A stretch of DNA of 64,000 nt, from contig NZ_PISE01000007.1 of the NCBI RefSeq assembly GCF_002835805.1, forward strand, positions 40,759 to 104,758. The letters are read 5' to 3'. This DNA is from Niallia nealsonii (lineage in GTDB: Bacteria; Bacillota; Bacilli; Bacillales; Cytobacillaceae). The notes beneath the pieces are model-generated. The model searched no databases, was not told the origin of the DNA, and worked only from the letters and a program-made list of their open reading frames with translations. This document shows, piece after piece, positions 26,038 through 35,556 of the stretch; the stretch's first letter is position 1; each line of letters starts with the position of its first letter. The position numbers and the translations under genes are program-made.

Positions 26038-26976
26038 TTAATTATTTGTTATATGTAAAGTTCCACTGTTTACGATAGAAATTTTTGTATTTTGTTTTCC
26101 TTTTAAATACTTTGCTTCTGTTAAAGATTCTGCTTCCACCGAATCCCCGTCCGCATCGTTTTCCTTTTTATCCGCTGTTTTCCATTGTTGATTTTCGCTG
26201 TCTAAAATCTCAGTATCCTTGACAGAAACCATTACATTATTTGTATCTTTTAAATTCAGTTCTAGAGATGATGCGTTTATAATGCTCCAATCATTTTGCA
26301 AATGGCGAGGATTTACTTTTGTTTCATTATTTCCCTCAACCTCTAATTTCACAGAAGTTGGAATAAGAAAAGTCACATTAGTAGTGGCATAGGAAGATGA
26401 AAAACCTGATGAATGTTTAGGCAATTCTTTCATCTGCAAGTAAACAGTATCTCCTTTTTCTTTTACAAGCACATAATCTTTTGATTTATTTAAAATAACT
26501 TTATTTTCTGAATTGACCGTTCGATAGGTTCCAAATAAAGAAACAAAATCTTCAGATGTTCCCTCAATATTTAAGGGCATATTTTGTCCTTGTGTTTGAA
26601 TAACAATTCTTTTTATATTATCTTTAATCGAAACATCTAATGCCGGCAAATCCATTGTTATTTCTTCTTTCGTCATTTCCTCTTCGAATAAATGCATCAA
26701 TCCAGTAGATTGCAAAAAAACAATTGCTATACCTGCTGTTCCCACAATACCGACTATAATGATGCTAAACAAATCAAAATTTAAATAGGGTTTCTCTTGT
26801 TTCGAAGTAATTAAATAGATCAAAATTTCTATTCCTAAAATAACTAAAAGAGCAGGCCACCAAACTCTTAGCACCATTGTGGAATCCCAATGAAGAAATT
26901 GAGATAATAACAAAAAAACTCCTAAAAAAAGTAATGACATCCCCATGGAAAAAGTGCCAACGCGCCATGTTCTCAA
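26038..26976 (-). CDS. LiaF/LiaI-like membrane protein with C-terminal beta-rich domain
   Basis: 312 aa. Three hydrophobic segments in the first 90 residues ('MGMSLLFLGVFLLLS', 'WWPALLVILGIEILIYLI', 'SIIIVGIVGTAGIAIVFL'), as in the DUF5668/LiaI-LiaF N-terminus. About 220 residues of beta-rich extracytoplasmic sequence follow, resembling an adhesin/toast-rack domain and ending in Thr/Asn strands. Fourth gene of the ECF sigma operon. TTG start behind GGGGGAG. A perfect hairpin precedes its RBS. Function unknown; an envelope-stress role is inferred from operon and fold. Confidence 0.6.
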   Translation of the reverse strand: MRTWRVGTFSMGMSLLFLGVFLLLSQFLHWDSTMVLRVWWPALLVILGIEILIYLITSKQEKPYLNFDLFSIIIVGIVGTAGIAIVFLQSTGLMHLFEEEMTKEEITMDLPALDVSIKDNIKRIVIQTQGQNMPLNIEGTSEDFVSLFGTYRTVNSENKVILNKSKDYVLVKEKGDTVYLQMKELPKHSSGFSSSYATTNVTFLIPTSVKLEVEGNNETKVNPRHLQNDWSIINASSLELNLKDTNNVMVSVKDTEILDSENQQWKTADKKENDADGDSVEAESLTEAKYLKGKQNTKISIVNSGTLHITNN

Positions 26977-26993
26977 ATTTGCTCCCCCTTAAG

Positions 26994-27022
26994 TTCGCAG
27001 TTTTTAAAACAAAAACTGCGAA
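26994..27022 (-). other. Hairpin just upstream of the fourth operon gene
   Basis: TTCGCAGTTTTT/AAAAACTGCGAA, 12-bp perfect stem with a 5-base loop, immediately before the GGGGGAG of the next gene. Could act in RNA processing, partial termination or translation control. Confidence 0.55.
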
Positions 27023-27029
27023 TGTTTTT

Positions 27030-28118
27030 CTATTTATTCGTTGCTTTTTTCTTTCCCTTTAATAAATATATTCCGCCAAAAATAAGGATTATGCATACAA
27101 TTCCCGTCTGAAAATATTGATAAAACAAGTATTGAAGATCGATATTAAATATCCCATTTAATTTGGGAGAAAAAATTGGCAATAAAATATTTAACATTAA
27201 ATAATATATACCTAAGAGAACAAGGCCTATACCAAACCATTTCTGATGGTTAATCAGATAGGAAATAACAGGCGTGTCTTCTAACGGCCGTTCCTCTCCT
27301 GCTTTAGATGCTTTTTGCAATCCATCAAAAAAACTATAAAACCAAATTAGAGGAATTAGGAATAAAAAAATGCCCATTCTTAATTCATTTAATATAAAGA
27401 TTGAAAATAAAAAAGCTGCCATTAGCTGAATTCCTCTTTGCTGCAGCCCTAAATACAGATGACCAGCCCCCGGAAAAATCGATAAAAAAGTAGCAACCAC
27501 TTTGCTCTTTTTACCCTCTTCTCTATGCTTCTCAAAATCTTGAAAAATGGTTTGATCGATTAAAGGCTCTCCATTTTGTTTTTTTGTAAACTGCTGCATC
27601 GCATCAAAAAATCCATATATCCATATAATAGGAAGAAAAGCAAGAAATACAAGAAATTCTTCTCTGCTTGTCAGAAATGTAACAAACAGCACCATCATTC
27701 CTAGTCCTAAAAATGAAGTTAATAAAGTCAAGCCTCGGTTCATTAAACCTAATTGAATATGTCCTAAACCTGGTACAAAAGACAGAACAATGGTATAAAA
27801 TCGTTCAGATTCCACTGTATTTACTAATAACGGCTCCCCATCAACTGTTTGTTTTTCAACAGGAAGTTTCCTTTTTAAATATCTGCTTGTTGTAATAAAA
27901 GTATCAATTATGCTGATGCAATAAATGATAAATCCAAGCAATACCAAAAAGATTATTATCTCTCCTACAGTATACATGGTGCTTTGGATGAAAATTGTCA
28001 TTAATGCTAATCCAAATACAGCAGTGCCGTACAAAAACCCCCTGACCTTTTCTCCGATATAAAACAACCCTCCTCCGGGAAAAAATGCTAATATAAATGC
28101 GACGATCGGATTTTTCAT
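27030..28118 (-). CDS. Multi-pass membrane protein with three PGxGHxYLG-type repeats
   Basis: 362 aa from the ATG at 28118, which overlaps the anti-sigma stop (ATGA). Three internal repeats start 'AFFPGGGLFYIGEKVRGFL', 'SFVPGLGHIQLGLMNRGL' and 'SIFPGAGHLYLGLQQRGI', each followed by hydrophobic helices and an 'FDALQ/FDGLQK'-like end. This looks like a triplicated TM2-type unit. The protein ends in a two-helix tail and 'KGKKKATNK'. It is translationally coupled in an ECF sigma operon. No known function recognised. Possibly a membrane sensor or effector for the sigma factor. Confidence 0.6.
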   Translation of the reverse strand: MKNPIVAFILAFFPGGGLFYIGEKVRGFLYGTAVFGLALMTIFIQSTMYTVGEIIIFLVLLGFIIYCISIIDTFITTSRYLKRKLPVEKQTVDGEPLLVNTVESERFYTIVLSFVPGLGHIQLGLMNRGLTLLTSFLGLGMMVLFVTFLTSREEFLVFLAFLPIIWIYGFFDAMQQFTKKQNGEPLIDQTIFQDFEKHREEGKKSKVVATFLSIFPGAGHLYLGLQQRGIQLMAAFLFSIFILNELRMGIFLFLIPLIWFYSFFDGLQKASKAGEERPLEDTPVISYLINHQKWFGIGLVLLGIYYLMLNILLPIFSPKLNGIFNIDLQYLFYQYFQTGIVCIILIFGGIYLLKGKKKATNK

Positions 28119-28588
28119 TTTTTCTTTTCCTCCTTCTTGTTGTTTTCCAATGTATCTATCCAAGAAAATGTTTTATCCACAAATCTATTCATTTCAGATT
28201 CTTTATTTGCTGAAACCTCGGTTCTTTGAATCGTCTGTGTATGTTGAATGACGGTTTGGAAGACCCCTGTAGACATTAAAAATATTGTAGCAGCTGCGGC
28301 AAGCATATAATGAAAAAGAGAAGATTGATAAAACAATCGTTTTTTCTTTTGCTGTTTGACTTCTTTTTCTTCTTCTGCATAAGCTATTTTCATCATAATT
28401 TGATCTGTAAAAGTGGTTTCATTAGAGATAGCAGGAAGTACTGTTTCTTGTTCTGCTACCGCACCTACATATAAATCAAGACATTCATCGCAACTATATA
28501 AATGATCTTCTAACAGAATTCGCATATCCTCATCCAATTTATCGTTTACATATTTTAGCCATTGGTCATAAGTATAATGGGTTGTCAT
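28115..28588 (-). CDS. Anti-sigma factor with zinc-binding HC2 motif
   Basis: 157 aa from ATG 28588, overlapping the sigma stop by 4 bp (ATGA) with RBS GGAGGGAGG. The zf-HC2 anti-sigma motif is 'HLYSCDECLDLY' (His-x3-Cys-x2-Cys, about residues 32-39). One membrane helix follows near residues 95-115 ('YMLAAAATIFLMSTGVF'), then an extracytoplasmic tail of about 40 residues. It should hold the cognate ECF sigma factor at the membrane. Confidence 0.85.
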   Translation of the reverse strand: MTTHYTYDQWLKYVNDKLDEDMRILLEDHLYSCDECLDLYVGAVAEQETVLPAISNETTFTDQIMMKIAYAEEEKEVKQQKKKRLFYQSSLFHYMLAAAATIFLMSTGVFQTVIQHTQTIQRTEVSANKESEMNRFVDKTFSWIDTLENNKKEEKKK

Positions 28589-29130
28589 AAAAAGTCTTCC
28601 TCCCTCCAGTGCTTTTTCATCCAAATTCTCGCTCGATACAGCTTTGTCTCAATTGTTTTCACTTGGACATTTTGCTCCAGTGCCATTTCCTGATAGCTTT
28701 TTTCGGCAATATAATACCCATATATAACATCTCGATAATTATCTGGCAGTTCATTTAACCGTTCTCTTACTAATCTCCGCCTTTCTCGATGGATAACTTC
28801 TGTTTCTAAGTCTTTTCCATCTTTATCTTCCATATCAAATTCCACGATTTCTGCGATATTTTCTCTTCTTCTTTGCTGTTTTCTTTTTATATCAATGGCA
28901 TGGTTAACAGCAATTCTAGTAATCCATGTTTTAAAGCCCTGGTTTTCGTATTTGGGGAGAGAAGTATAGATTTTCATAAAAACTTCTTGTGCAGCATCTT
29001 CTGATTCCTTTTGATCTTTTAGAACACTATAGATGACCCGAAACAAATCATTGCGGTATTTTTCCACTAATAGTCGGAATGCTTCGTCGTCTCCAAGCTT
29101 TACTTTTTCAATTAATATCGAGTCACTAAT
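28585..29130 (-). CDS. ECF-type RNA polymerase sigma factor
   Basis: About 181 aa from a proposed ATT start at 29130, with GGGGGAG eight bases upstream. Region 2: 'DEAFRLLVEKYRNDLFRVIY' and 'AAQEVFMKIYTSLPKYENQG'. Region 4: 'ELPDNYRDVIYGYYIAEKSY' and 'VKTIETKLYRARIWMK'. An in-frame ATG at 29190 would add 20 residues with no counterpart in the family and has no good RBS. A CGTCTA that could be an ECF -10 lies inside that extension (29168-29173). First gene of a four-gene translationally coupled operon. Regulon unknown. Confidence 0.82.
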   Translation of the reverse strand: MSDSILIEKVKLGDDEAFRLLVEKYRNDLFRVIYSVLKDQKESEDAAQEVFMKIYTSLPKYENQGFKTWITRIAVNHAIDIKRKQQRRRENIAEIVEFDMEDKDGKDLETEVIHRERRRLVRERLNELPDNYRDVIYGYYIAEKSYQEMALEQNVQVKTIETKLYRARIWMKKHWREEDFL

Positions 29131-29420
29131 CCTTCTCTCCCCCTTCTTTAACCCGCTTCTATACCAATAGACGTTATATATCCATATCATCCCTACACTC
29201 TCTAAAATTTTTTTCTTAAGACTACATTTTAAAGGAGCATCCCTAAGCTAAGTATCTACTGTTCTAAGAATTCATGAGGAATTATACAATTGTCTTATCA
29301 TATATTTGCTAAAAAATAGCTTTTCCTTTTGGCATTTTTTATGTGAAAAAAGGATAATAATGAAACTATTTATCCTTCTTTACGTATTAATGGTGGGAAT
29401 TATTAAAAAGGAGGAAAACA

Positions 29421-31091
29421 ATGCTTTATTTATTTGCTTTACTTGCATTAACTTTAAATCCCTTTGTTTGGATCGCTTATTACAAAAAAAGAAGCTTTAT
29501 TTATTTTCAAATTTTTCGTGTTACTTTCGGTCTATTCTTTTTATTTATTTTAGATTATATCCAATTGATTGATTATTCTACAGAAGCATTAATAAAATTC
29601 GGTTTGCTTTATATGGCTTTTTTCTTTCTTTGTGATTTAATTTATCCACATGTAAAAGGATATTTCATTTTTGGATCACTCGCCATTCTTTTTTTATTGA
29701 TAAGTGCCTATTTGCAATTTGTGTACCCTTATACAATCGCAAATGATAAATATGAATTTGTCGTAAAAAAAACAACAGTAGCAAGTCGTGAAAAAGAATC
29801 TATGGATGAAAAGCATATTGCAGTAGTGCCAGAAAGCTATGCCAGATACCGAAGTGAAAAAAAATTAGGAGAACTCGCTCATTCCTCCTACTATGACCTT
29901 GGGGATTCTACACTGCAAAAAATTGATGGAGAACTGTTTTGGGTCACACCTATTGAATATACGGGTTTTTTTAAATGGACAAAAGGAAAAGATGTACCAG
30001 GATATATTAAAATGAGCGCAGAAGACGAAAATAAAGATGCCGTATTAGTAAAAGCAGCTATGAAATATGTGCCATCCGCTTATTTTCAAGAAGACTTAAA
30101 GAGGCTCGTTCGCAGCAAATATAAACATACTATTTTGCTAGAAGCAAGTTTTGAACCTGATGATCAAGATAACCCATATTATGTTCTTCCATATGGTGAT
30201 TATAATAAATTCCGCCAAATGGTCGATATAAAAGGAATCTATGTGGTAAATCCTCAAACAGGAGATATTCAAAACTATTTGTTAAATAATATCCCAGAAT
30301 ATATTGATCATGTTATTCCAACAAGTGTGGCCGAAGATTGGAATGAATGGTACGGAAAATATGTCCATGGCTTTTGGAATACTATCTTCTCTAAAGAAGA
30401 CATCATTTCTCCAACAAAATGGGAAGATATCAATGAAGTCAACGGTGTATTTAATAAAGATTTGCAGTTAAACTGGTTTACTGATTTCACTCGTTCAAAA
30501 TCCGGAAGCGGCTCAATGGTTGGCTATTCCATGATGAATGCTCGTACAGGGAAATTAACCTTCTATACAGATGCCAACGGATCACTAAATGGAAAAGCTG
30601 CCATAAATGTTGCTGAAAAAACATTCCGAGCGGAAAAATATGAGGCTGGCACTCCATTGCTTTACACAATTTATGGACAATTTACATGGGTAGTGCCACT
30701 TATGGACAGCAATAGTGTCCTCCGAGAAATGATGCTTGTAAACGCAAAGGATGAAAAAATATACAGTCACAGCAATGCAAAAGCTAAACTATTTAATGAT
30801 TATAAATACGCACTTGCTACACAATTAAAGGATGACAAAAGTATTCCAACAGATATTGCAAACAAGAAAAAAACAGCAGGAAAAATTAGCTATGTATATA
30901 AAGCAGAGGAAACAAATAGTACGATGGTGAAATTTATGTTGTCTGGACAGAATAAAATCTTCCAAGTCTCATCTACTGATTTTCCTTATAGTATTTTTAT
31001 CGAAAAAGGGATGAACGTATCTATTGATTATATAGATACAGAAGAACTAGTTGTTTCTGTAGATAGTCTCACAATTGAAAGTCTTCAATAG
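29421..31091 (+). CDS. Uncharacterised membrane protein with large extracytoplasmic domain
   Basis: 556 aa. Four hydrophobic segments within residues 1-105, then a soluble domain of about 450 residues. It contains 'KIDGELFWVTPIEYTGFFKW', 'GLFW/FTWVVPLMDS'-like repeats and a C-terminal small beta domain ('ISYVYKAEETNSTMVKFML'). The two 'FxWVxPL/IE' stretches suggest internal duplication. I do not recognise a named family. It is divergent from the ECF sigma operon with a strong RBS (AAAGGAGG) and its own terminator, so it might be a sigma target. Confidence 0.65.
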   Translation: MLYLFALLALTLNPFVWIAYYKKRSFIYFQIFRVTFGLFFLFILDYIQLIDYSTEALIKFGLLYMAFFFLCDLIYPHVKGYFIFGSLAILFLLISAYLQFVYPYTIANDKYEFVVKKTTVASREKESMDEKHIAVVPESYARYRSEKKLGELAHSSYYDLGDSTLQKIDGELFWVTPIEYTGFFKWTKGKDVPGYIKMSAEDENKDAVLVKAAMKYVPSAYFQEDLKRLVRSKYKHTILLEASFEPDDQDNPYYVLPYGDYNKFRQMVDIKGIYVVNPQTGDIQNYLLNNIPEYIDHVIPTSVAEDWNEWYGKYVHGFWNTIFSKEDIISPTKWEDINEVNGVFNKDLQLNWFTDFTRSKSGSGSMVGYSMMNARTGKLTFYTDANGSLNGKAAINVAEKTFRAEKYEAGTPLLYTIYGQFTWVVPLMDSNSVLREMMLVNAKDEKIYSHSNAKAKLFNDYKYALATQLKDDKSIPTDIANKKKTAGKISYVYKAEETNSTMVKFMLSGQNKIFQVSSTDFPYSIFIEKGMNVSIDYIDTEELVVSVDSLTIESLQ

Positions 31092-31094
31092 CTT

Positions 31095-31129
31095 TAAAAA
31101 GGGAGGGAACAATTCTCCCTTTTTTTATT
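31095..31129 (+). terminator. Intrinsic terminator
   Basis: AAAAAGGGAG-gaacaatt-CTCCCTTTTTTT directly after the membrane protein gene. Confidence 0.8.
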
Positions 31130-31253
31130 TGCATAAAAATCAACAGCGTTATCCTCATGCAAAAAAAACAAAAATAAAGGATAAATGGACAAACCTAAAC
31201 TTCTCCTGGCATATATTATTAGTAGCAAGAAATTCACAAGAAGGAGAATGCCT

Positions 31254-31868
31254 TTGTTTACACTCTTTTTTTTCGCTTATCTAGTTGGTTCCTTCCCTAC
31301 TGCATTAATAATCGGTAAAGTGTTTTATGGAATTGATATCAGGAAGTATGGCAGTTTTAATCCAGGAGCAACTAATTCTCTAAGAGTACTTGGAAAAAAA
31401 GCCGGAGTAACCGTTTTACTATTCGATGTCAGCAAAGGAGCGCTGGCTGCTGCACTTCCCTTTCTTTTCGAAGTAGATATAGACCCCTTGTACCTTGGTC
31501 TTGCTGCCGTTCTTGGCCATTGTTTTCCAATACTAGCTGGATTTAGAGGGGGAAAAGCTATTGCAACAACAGCTGGGGCATTGCTTATTGCAAATCCTTT
31601 GATGCTTTTTATTTCTTATATTACTTTTTTTCTTGTTATCTTTATTACAAAATACGTTTTTTTAGGCAGCATCTCAATTGGAATGACACTACTCCTATAT
31701 GTTCTCATTGAACCAGGCTTAAAGCATGAACTGCTCTTTTTTCTCTATCTAATCTTATTAATCTATCTTCATCGCTCTAATATTATCAATTTTATTCATC
31801 ATCAGGAACCAGTTTTTAATGATAAAAATCTTAAAAAAGATCGAATTAACCCGAAGAAAAAACCATGA
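31254..31868 (+). CDS. PlsY-family glycerol-3-phosphate acyltransferase paralogue
   Basis: 204 aa from TTG 31254, seven bases after AAGGAG; the ATG at 31248 is too close to that RBS. Hydrophobic throughout, with the three PlsY motifs: 'YLVGSFPTALIIGK' near the start, 'GSFNPGATNSLRVLGKKAG' and 'GHCFPILAGFRGGKAIATTAG'. PlsY transfers acyl from acyl-phosphate to glycerol-3-phosphate to make lysophosphatidic acid. The housekeeping plsY normally lies near parEC, so this copy beside gatB is probably an extra paralogue. Acyl preference unknown. Confidence 0.8.
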   Translation: MFTLFFFAYLVGSFPTALIIGKVFYGIDIRKYGSFNPGATNSLRVLGKKAGVTVLLFDVSKGALAAALPFLFEVDIDPLYLGLAAVLGHCFPILAGFRGGKAIATTAGALLIANPLMLFISYITFFLVIFITKYVFLGSISIGMTLLLYVLIEPGLKHELLFFLYLILLIYLHRSNIINFIHHQEPVFNDKNLKKDRINPKKKP

Positions 31869-31955
31869 ATTTTTATGTTGGAACTCTTTTGTCGATAAAA
31901 ATTGCAAATCAGCACTTTTCCTGGGAAATGAAATACGATCTTGTCGAAAAAAGAC

Positions 31956-31987
31956 AAAAAGCAAAGGAATGTTTTCCTTTGCTTTTT
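31956..31987. terminator. Bidirectional terminator between plsY-like and gatB
   Basis: AAAAAGCAAAGGAA/TTCCTTTGCTTTTT, 14-bp perfect stem with a 4-base loop, serving convergent genes. Confidence 0.85.
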
Positions 31988-31993
31988 ACCTTT

Positions 31994-33421
31994 TTATCTT
32001 TTAGAAATTTCTTGTACTAACAATTTATTTAAAACTTGCGGATTTGCTTGTCCTTTTGTGGCTTTCATAATTTGTCCTACAAGGAAACCAATCGCTTTTT
32101 GCTTGCCATTTTTAAAATCTTCAATGGATTGTGGATTATTATCTAATGCTTCTCCAATAATCTTAAGCAATGCACCTTCATCAGAGATTTGCACTAATCC
32201 TTTTTCTTTGACGATGATTTCTGCACTTCCACCCTTTTCAATTAGCTCCTTGAATACTACCTTCGCTATTTTGCTGGAAATCGTTCCATTTTCAATTAAT
32301 TTGATCATTCCAGCTAAGTTTTCAGGTGTAAGAGCCACTTCAGCTAGCTCTTTTTGTTCTGCATTGATATAGGCAGAAACATCGCCCATCAACCAGTTGG
32401 AAGCTAATTTTGCATCTGCACCTTTGACAACAGTTTCCTCAAAGAAATCTGCCATTTCTTTTGTGACAGTTAAAACATTTGCATCATATTCTGGCAATCC
32501 AAGTTCTTCTATATAACGTTTTTTGCGAGCATCTGGAAGTTCTGGAATTTCTGCACGAATGCGTGCTTTCCAGTCTTCATCAATATAAAGATCTAACAGG
32601 TCAGGCTCTGGGAAATAACGATAATCATCTGAACCCTCTTTTACACGCATTAATAGTGTCTTGCTTGTCGCCTCGTCAAAACGGCGAGTTTCTTGTTCAA
32701 TTACACCGCCTGCTGTTACTACTTCCCTTTGTCTCTTTTCTTCATACTCTAATCCTTTGCGAACAAAGTTAAAAGAATTTAAGTTTTTTAATTCTGTTTT
32801 TGTGCCGAATTCTTCTTGTCCGACTGGACGAATAGAAATATTCGCATCACAGCGAAGAGATCCTTCTTCCATTTTACAGTCCGATACATCTGTATATTGA
32901 ATAATGGACTTTAATTTTTCTAAATAAGCATATGCTTCATTTGGTGTACGAATATCTGGCTCTGATACAATCTCAATAAGAGGTGTACCTTGACGATTAA
33001 AGTCCACTAATGAATAGCCATTCTCATGATTTAATTTTCCAGCATCCTCTTCCATATGCACACGTGTAATACCAATTTTCTTTTTATAGCCATCGACTTC
33101 AATTTCAATCCATCCGTGTTCGCCAATTGGTTTATCAAACTGAGATATTTGATATGCTTTCGGATTATCAGGATAAAAATAGTTTTTGCGATCAAATTTT
33201 GTATCTGTAGCAATTTCGCAATTTAGTGCCATCGATGCTTTCATTGCATAGTCGACTACTTTTTTATTTAATACAGGCAGAACACCAGGATATCCTAAAT
33301 CAACTACGGTTGTATTTGTATTTGGATCAGCGCCAAAATGATTCGGACTGCTTGAGAAGATTTTTGATTTTGTTTTTAACTCTACATGTACTTCTAGTCC
33401 AATGACTGTTTCAAATTCCAT
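31994..33421 (-). CDS. gatB: Asp-tRNA(Asn)/Glu-tRNA(Gln) amidotransferase subunit B
   Basis: 475 aa from ATG 33421 (AAGGGG eight bases upstream; a GTG at 33430 is in frame). Opens with '[20 protein letters not shown]', the GatB signature, and contains '[17 protein letters not shown]' and '[10 protein letters not shown]'. The C-terminal YqeY-like tail helps position tRNA. GatB binds and phosphorylates misacylated tRNA in the GatCAB complex. gatC, gatA and gatB run in that order and are probably cotranscribed. Confidence 0.97.
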   Translation of the reverse strand: MEFETVIGLEVHVELKTKSKIFSSSPNHFGADPNTNTTVVDLGYPGVLPVLNKKVVDYAMKASMALNCEIATDTKFDRKNYFYPDNPKAYQISQFDKPIGEHGWIEIEVDGYKKKIGITRVHMEEDAGKLNHENGYSLVDFNRQGTPLIEIVSEPDIRTPNEAYAYLEKLKSIIQYTDVSDCKMEEGSLRCDANISIRPVGQEEFGTKTELKNLNSFNFVRKGLEYEEKRQREVVTAGGVIEQETRRFDEATSKTLLMRVKEGSDDYRYFPEPDLLDLYIDEDWKARIRAEIPELPDARKKRYIEELGLPEYDANVLTVTKEMADFFEETVVKGADAKLASNWLMGDVSAYINAEQKELAEVALTPENLAGMIKLIENGTISSKIAKVVFKELIEKGGSAEIIVKEKGLVQISDEGALLKIIGEALDNNPQSIEDFKNGKQKAIGFLVGQIMKATKGQANPQVLNKLLVQEISKR

Positions 33422-33433
33422 AATTTTCACCCC

Positions 33434-34891
33434 TTACAGTGTTGGTTTTTGATTATGATAGTCTGTTGCTTGTTCAAATGCGTAAGCAACTTTATAAATA
33501 CTTTGTTCATCAAAATGTTTTCCAATTATTTGTAAACCCAATGGCAAACCGTTTGAAAAACCGCATGGTACAGATATTCCAGGAACACCTGCTAAGTTAA
33601 CAGGAATTGTCAAAATATCGTTAGCATACATCGTTAATGGATCCTCAACATTTTCTCCGATTTTAAATGCTGGCGTTGGCGTTGTAGGTCCAATAATGAC
33701 ATCATATTTTTCAAATACATCTTCAAAGTCTTTTTTAATTAATGTACGCACTTTTTGCGCCTTTTTATAATAAGCATCATAATAGCCTGAACTTAACGCA
33801 AAAGTTCCTAGCATTATTCTGCGTTTTACTTCATCTCCAAAGCCTTCCGCACGTGATTTTTTATATAGATCGATTAAGCTTTCCGCATTTTCCGCACGAT
33901 AACCATAACGAATACCGTCAAAACGAGAAAGATTAGCAGATGCTTCTGAAGAAGATAGTAAATAATAAGTAGCTAAAGCATACTTGCTATGAGGCAATGA
34001 AACTTCTTCCCAAGTTGCTCCTAATTTTTCTAGAACTTTTAATGCTTCAAGCACAGAGTTTCGTACATCTTCTTGTACACCTTCACCAAGATATTCTTTT
34101 GGCACCGCAATTTTTAAACCTTTTATATCACCAGTTAAACCTTTAACGAAATCAGGAACTTCTACATTGGCAGATGTAGAATCCATTGGGTCCATACCTG
34201 AAATTGCTTGTAGAAGATAGGCATTATCTTCTACCGTTCTTGTAATTGGGCCAATTTGATCTAAAGATGAAGCAAATGCCACAAGACCAAAACGGGAAAT
34301 GCGTCCATAAGTTGGTTTTAAACCGACTACGCCACAGTATGCTGCTGGCTGGCGGATGGATCCACCTGTATCAGAACCAAGAGAAAATAAAACTTCACCA
34401 GCAGCAACTGAAGCTGCTGAACCGCCTGAAGAACCACCTGGCACAGTGTTCAGATTCCATGGGTTTTTTGTTTTTTGATAATAGGAATTTTCCGTAGAAG
34501 AGCCCATTGCAAACTCATCCATATTTAATTTTCCAATCGTAATTGTTTCTGCAGTATGTAATTTTTCCATTACAGTTGCATTATAAATAGGAGTAAAATT
34601 CTCAAGAATTTTACTAGAGCATGTAGTACGCAAATCTTTCGTTACAATATTATCTTTGATTCCAATAGGCATGCCAAAAAGGGAACCTTTCATTTGCCCT
34701 GCAACTAGCTTCTCATCTAATAATTTGGCCGTTGTTAAGGCATTTTCTTCATCTAATGTTACGAATGCTTGTACTTTATCATCTACATCTTTGATGCGGT
34801 TATATGATTCCTTTACTAAATCAGTAACAGATACTTCTTTCTTTTGCAGCAATTCATGCAAATCTCTAATCTTATGATCAAACAAACTCAT
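33434..34891 (-). CDS. gatA: Asp-tRNA(Asn)/Glu-tRNA(Gln) amidotransferase subunit A
   Basis: 485 aa, the amidase-signature subunit that releases ammonia from glutamine. Catalytic Lys in 'PIGIKDNI', the Ser-rich '[16 protein letters not shown]' and the nucleophile Ser in '[19 protein letters not shown]' are all present. Twelve bases separate it from gatB and from gatC. RBS GGAGG. Confidence 0.97.
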   Translation of the reverse strand: MSLFDHKIRDLHELLQKKEVSVTDLVKESYNRIKDVDDKVQAFVTLDEENALTTAKLLDEKLVAGQMKGSLFGMPIGIKDNIVTKDLRTTCSSKILENFTPIYNATVMEKLHTAETITIGKLNMDEFAMGSSTENSYYQKTKNPWNLNTVPGGSSGGSAASVAAGEVLFSLGSDTGGSIRQPAAYCGVVGLKPTYGRISRFGLVAFASSLDQIGPITRTVEDNAYLLQAISGMDPMDSTSANVEVPDFVKGLTGDIKGLKIAVPKEYLGEGVQEDVRNSVLEALKVLEKLGATWEEVSLPHSKYALATYYLLSSSEASANLSRFDGIRYGYRAENAESLIDLYKKSRAEGFGDEVKRRIMLGTFALSSGYYDAYYKKAQKVRTLIKKDFEDVFEKYDVIIGPTTPTPAFKIGENVEDPLTMYANDILTIPVNLAGVPGISVPCGFSNGLPLGLQIIGKHFDEQSIYKVAYAFEQATDYHNQKPTL

Positions 34892-34903
34892 TTAGTTCCC
34901 TCC

Positions 34904-35194
34904 TTATTCGATAATAGATGGCACTTTTATTTGTCCATCTTGATGATCTGGTGCATTTTTTATTACTTCTTCAATCGACAGACCCTTTGTTGCTACATCT
35001 TCACGCATTACATTTTTCATATCTAGCACATGAGATGTTGGCTCAATTCCTTCTGTATCTAATTCATTTAGCTCCTCAGCAAAGGAAATGATAGCATCCA
35101 GTTGTTTTTGAAATTTTTCTGCTTCTTCCTCCGTAATAGCAAGTCTGGCTAAGTTTGCAACATGCTTTACTTCTTCAATTGTAATTCTTGACAT
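34904..35194 (-). CDS. gatC: Asp-tRNA(Asn)/Glu-tRNA(Gln) amidotransferase subunit C
   Basis: 96 aa from ATG 35194, which follows TTTTGGAGGTGA; an in-frame start at 35248 has no RBS. '[18 protein letters not shown]' and the C-terminal '[14 protein letters not shown]' segment are the GatC pattern. It wraps around GatA and links it to GatB. Confidence 0.95.
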   Translation of the reverse strand: MSRITIEEVKHVANLARLAITEEEAEKFQKQLDAIISFAEELNELDTEGIEPTSHVLDMKNVMREDVATKGLSIEEVIKNAPDHQDGQIKVPSIIE

Positions 35195-35556
35195 AATTGT
35201 CACCTCCAAAATATACGAACAGCACAATAATCTGATAATATCAAACAACGCTTAAGTAAGGCAACAAGAACCATAAAGTAAAATCACTTTATCGTCGATC
35301 TTGTCGCAAAAAAGTAGATAAGTGTGCAAAAGATCCTACTTCATTATAATAGATTATTTACTTTTAAGATGTATTTATCATAAAAACTTCTTCAATATTA
35401 TACTTGATTAGTAAAAACGTTGAAAATCTTATACAATAAGTGATAGTATAGTTTGTCCATTTTAAACTTGCTCCTAATTACAGGCATTATTAACAACTCT
35501 AACCTCTTTCAACAATCTTATATAGAAGAAATACAGCAGAAAATGGGGTGAAAAAA
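35195..35556. other. Intergenic region between gatC and ohrR
   Basis: Contains the gatC leader (minus strand) and, on the plus strand, a candidate ohrR promoter: TTGAAA, 18 bases, TAGTAT (about 35421-35450). No reading frame or riboswitch recognised. Confidence 0.4.

Noticed and set aside
29170..29198. Autoregulated ECF promoter with a full -35
   Set aside because: CGTC is present, but no AAC-type -35 stands 16-17 bases upstream; kept only as a weak hint.
31936..31955. TTGTCGAA-type Spo0A box near gatB (also near 23112)
   Set aside because: A 7-base match occurs by chance often in AT-rich spacers; here it lies at gene ends, not in promoters.
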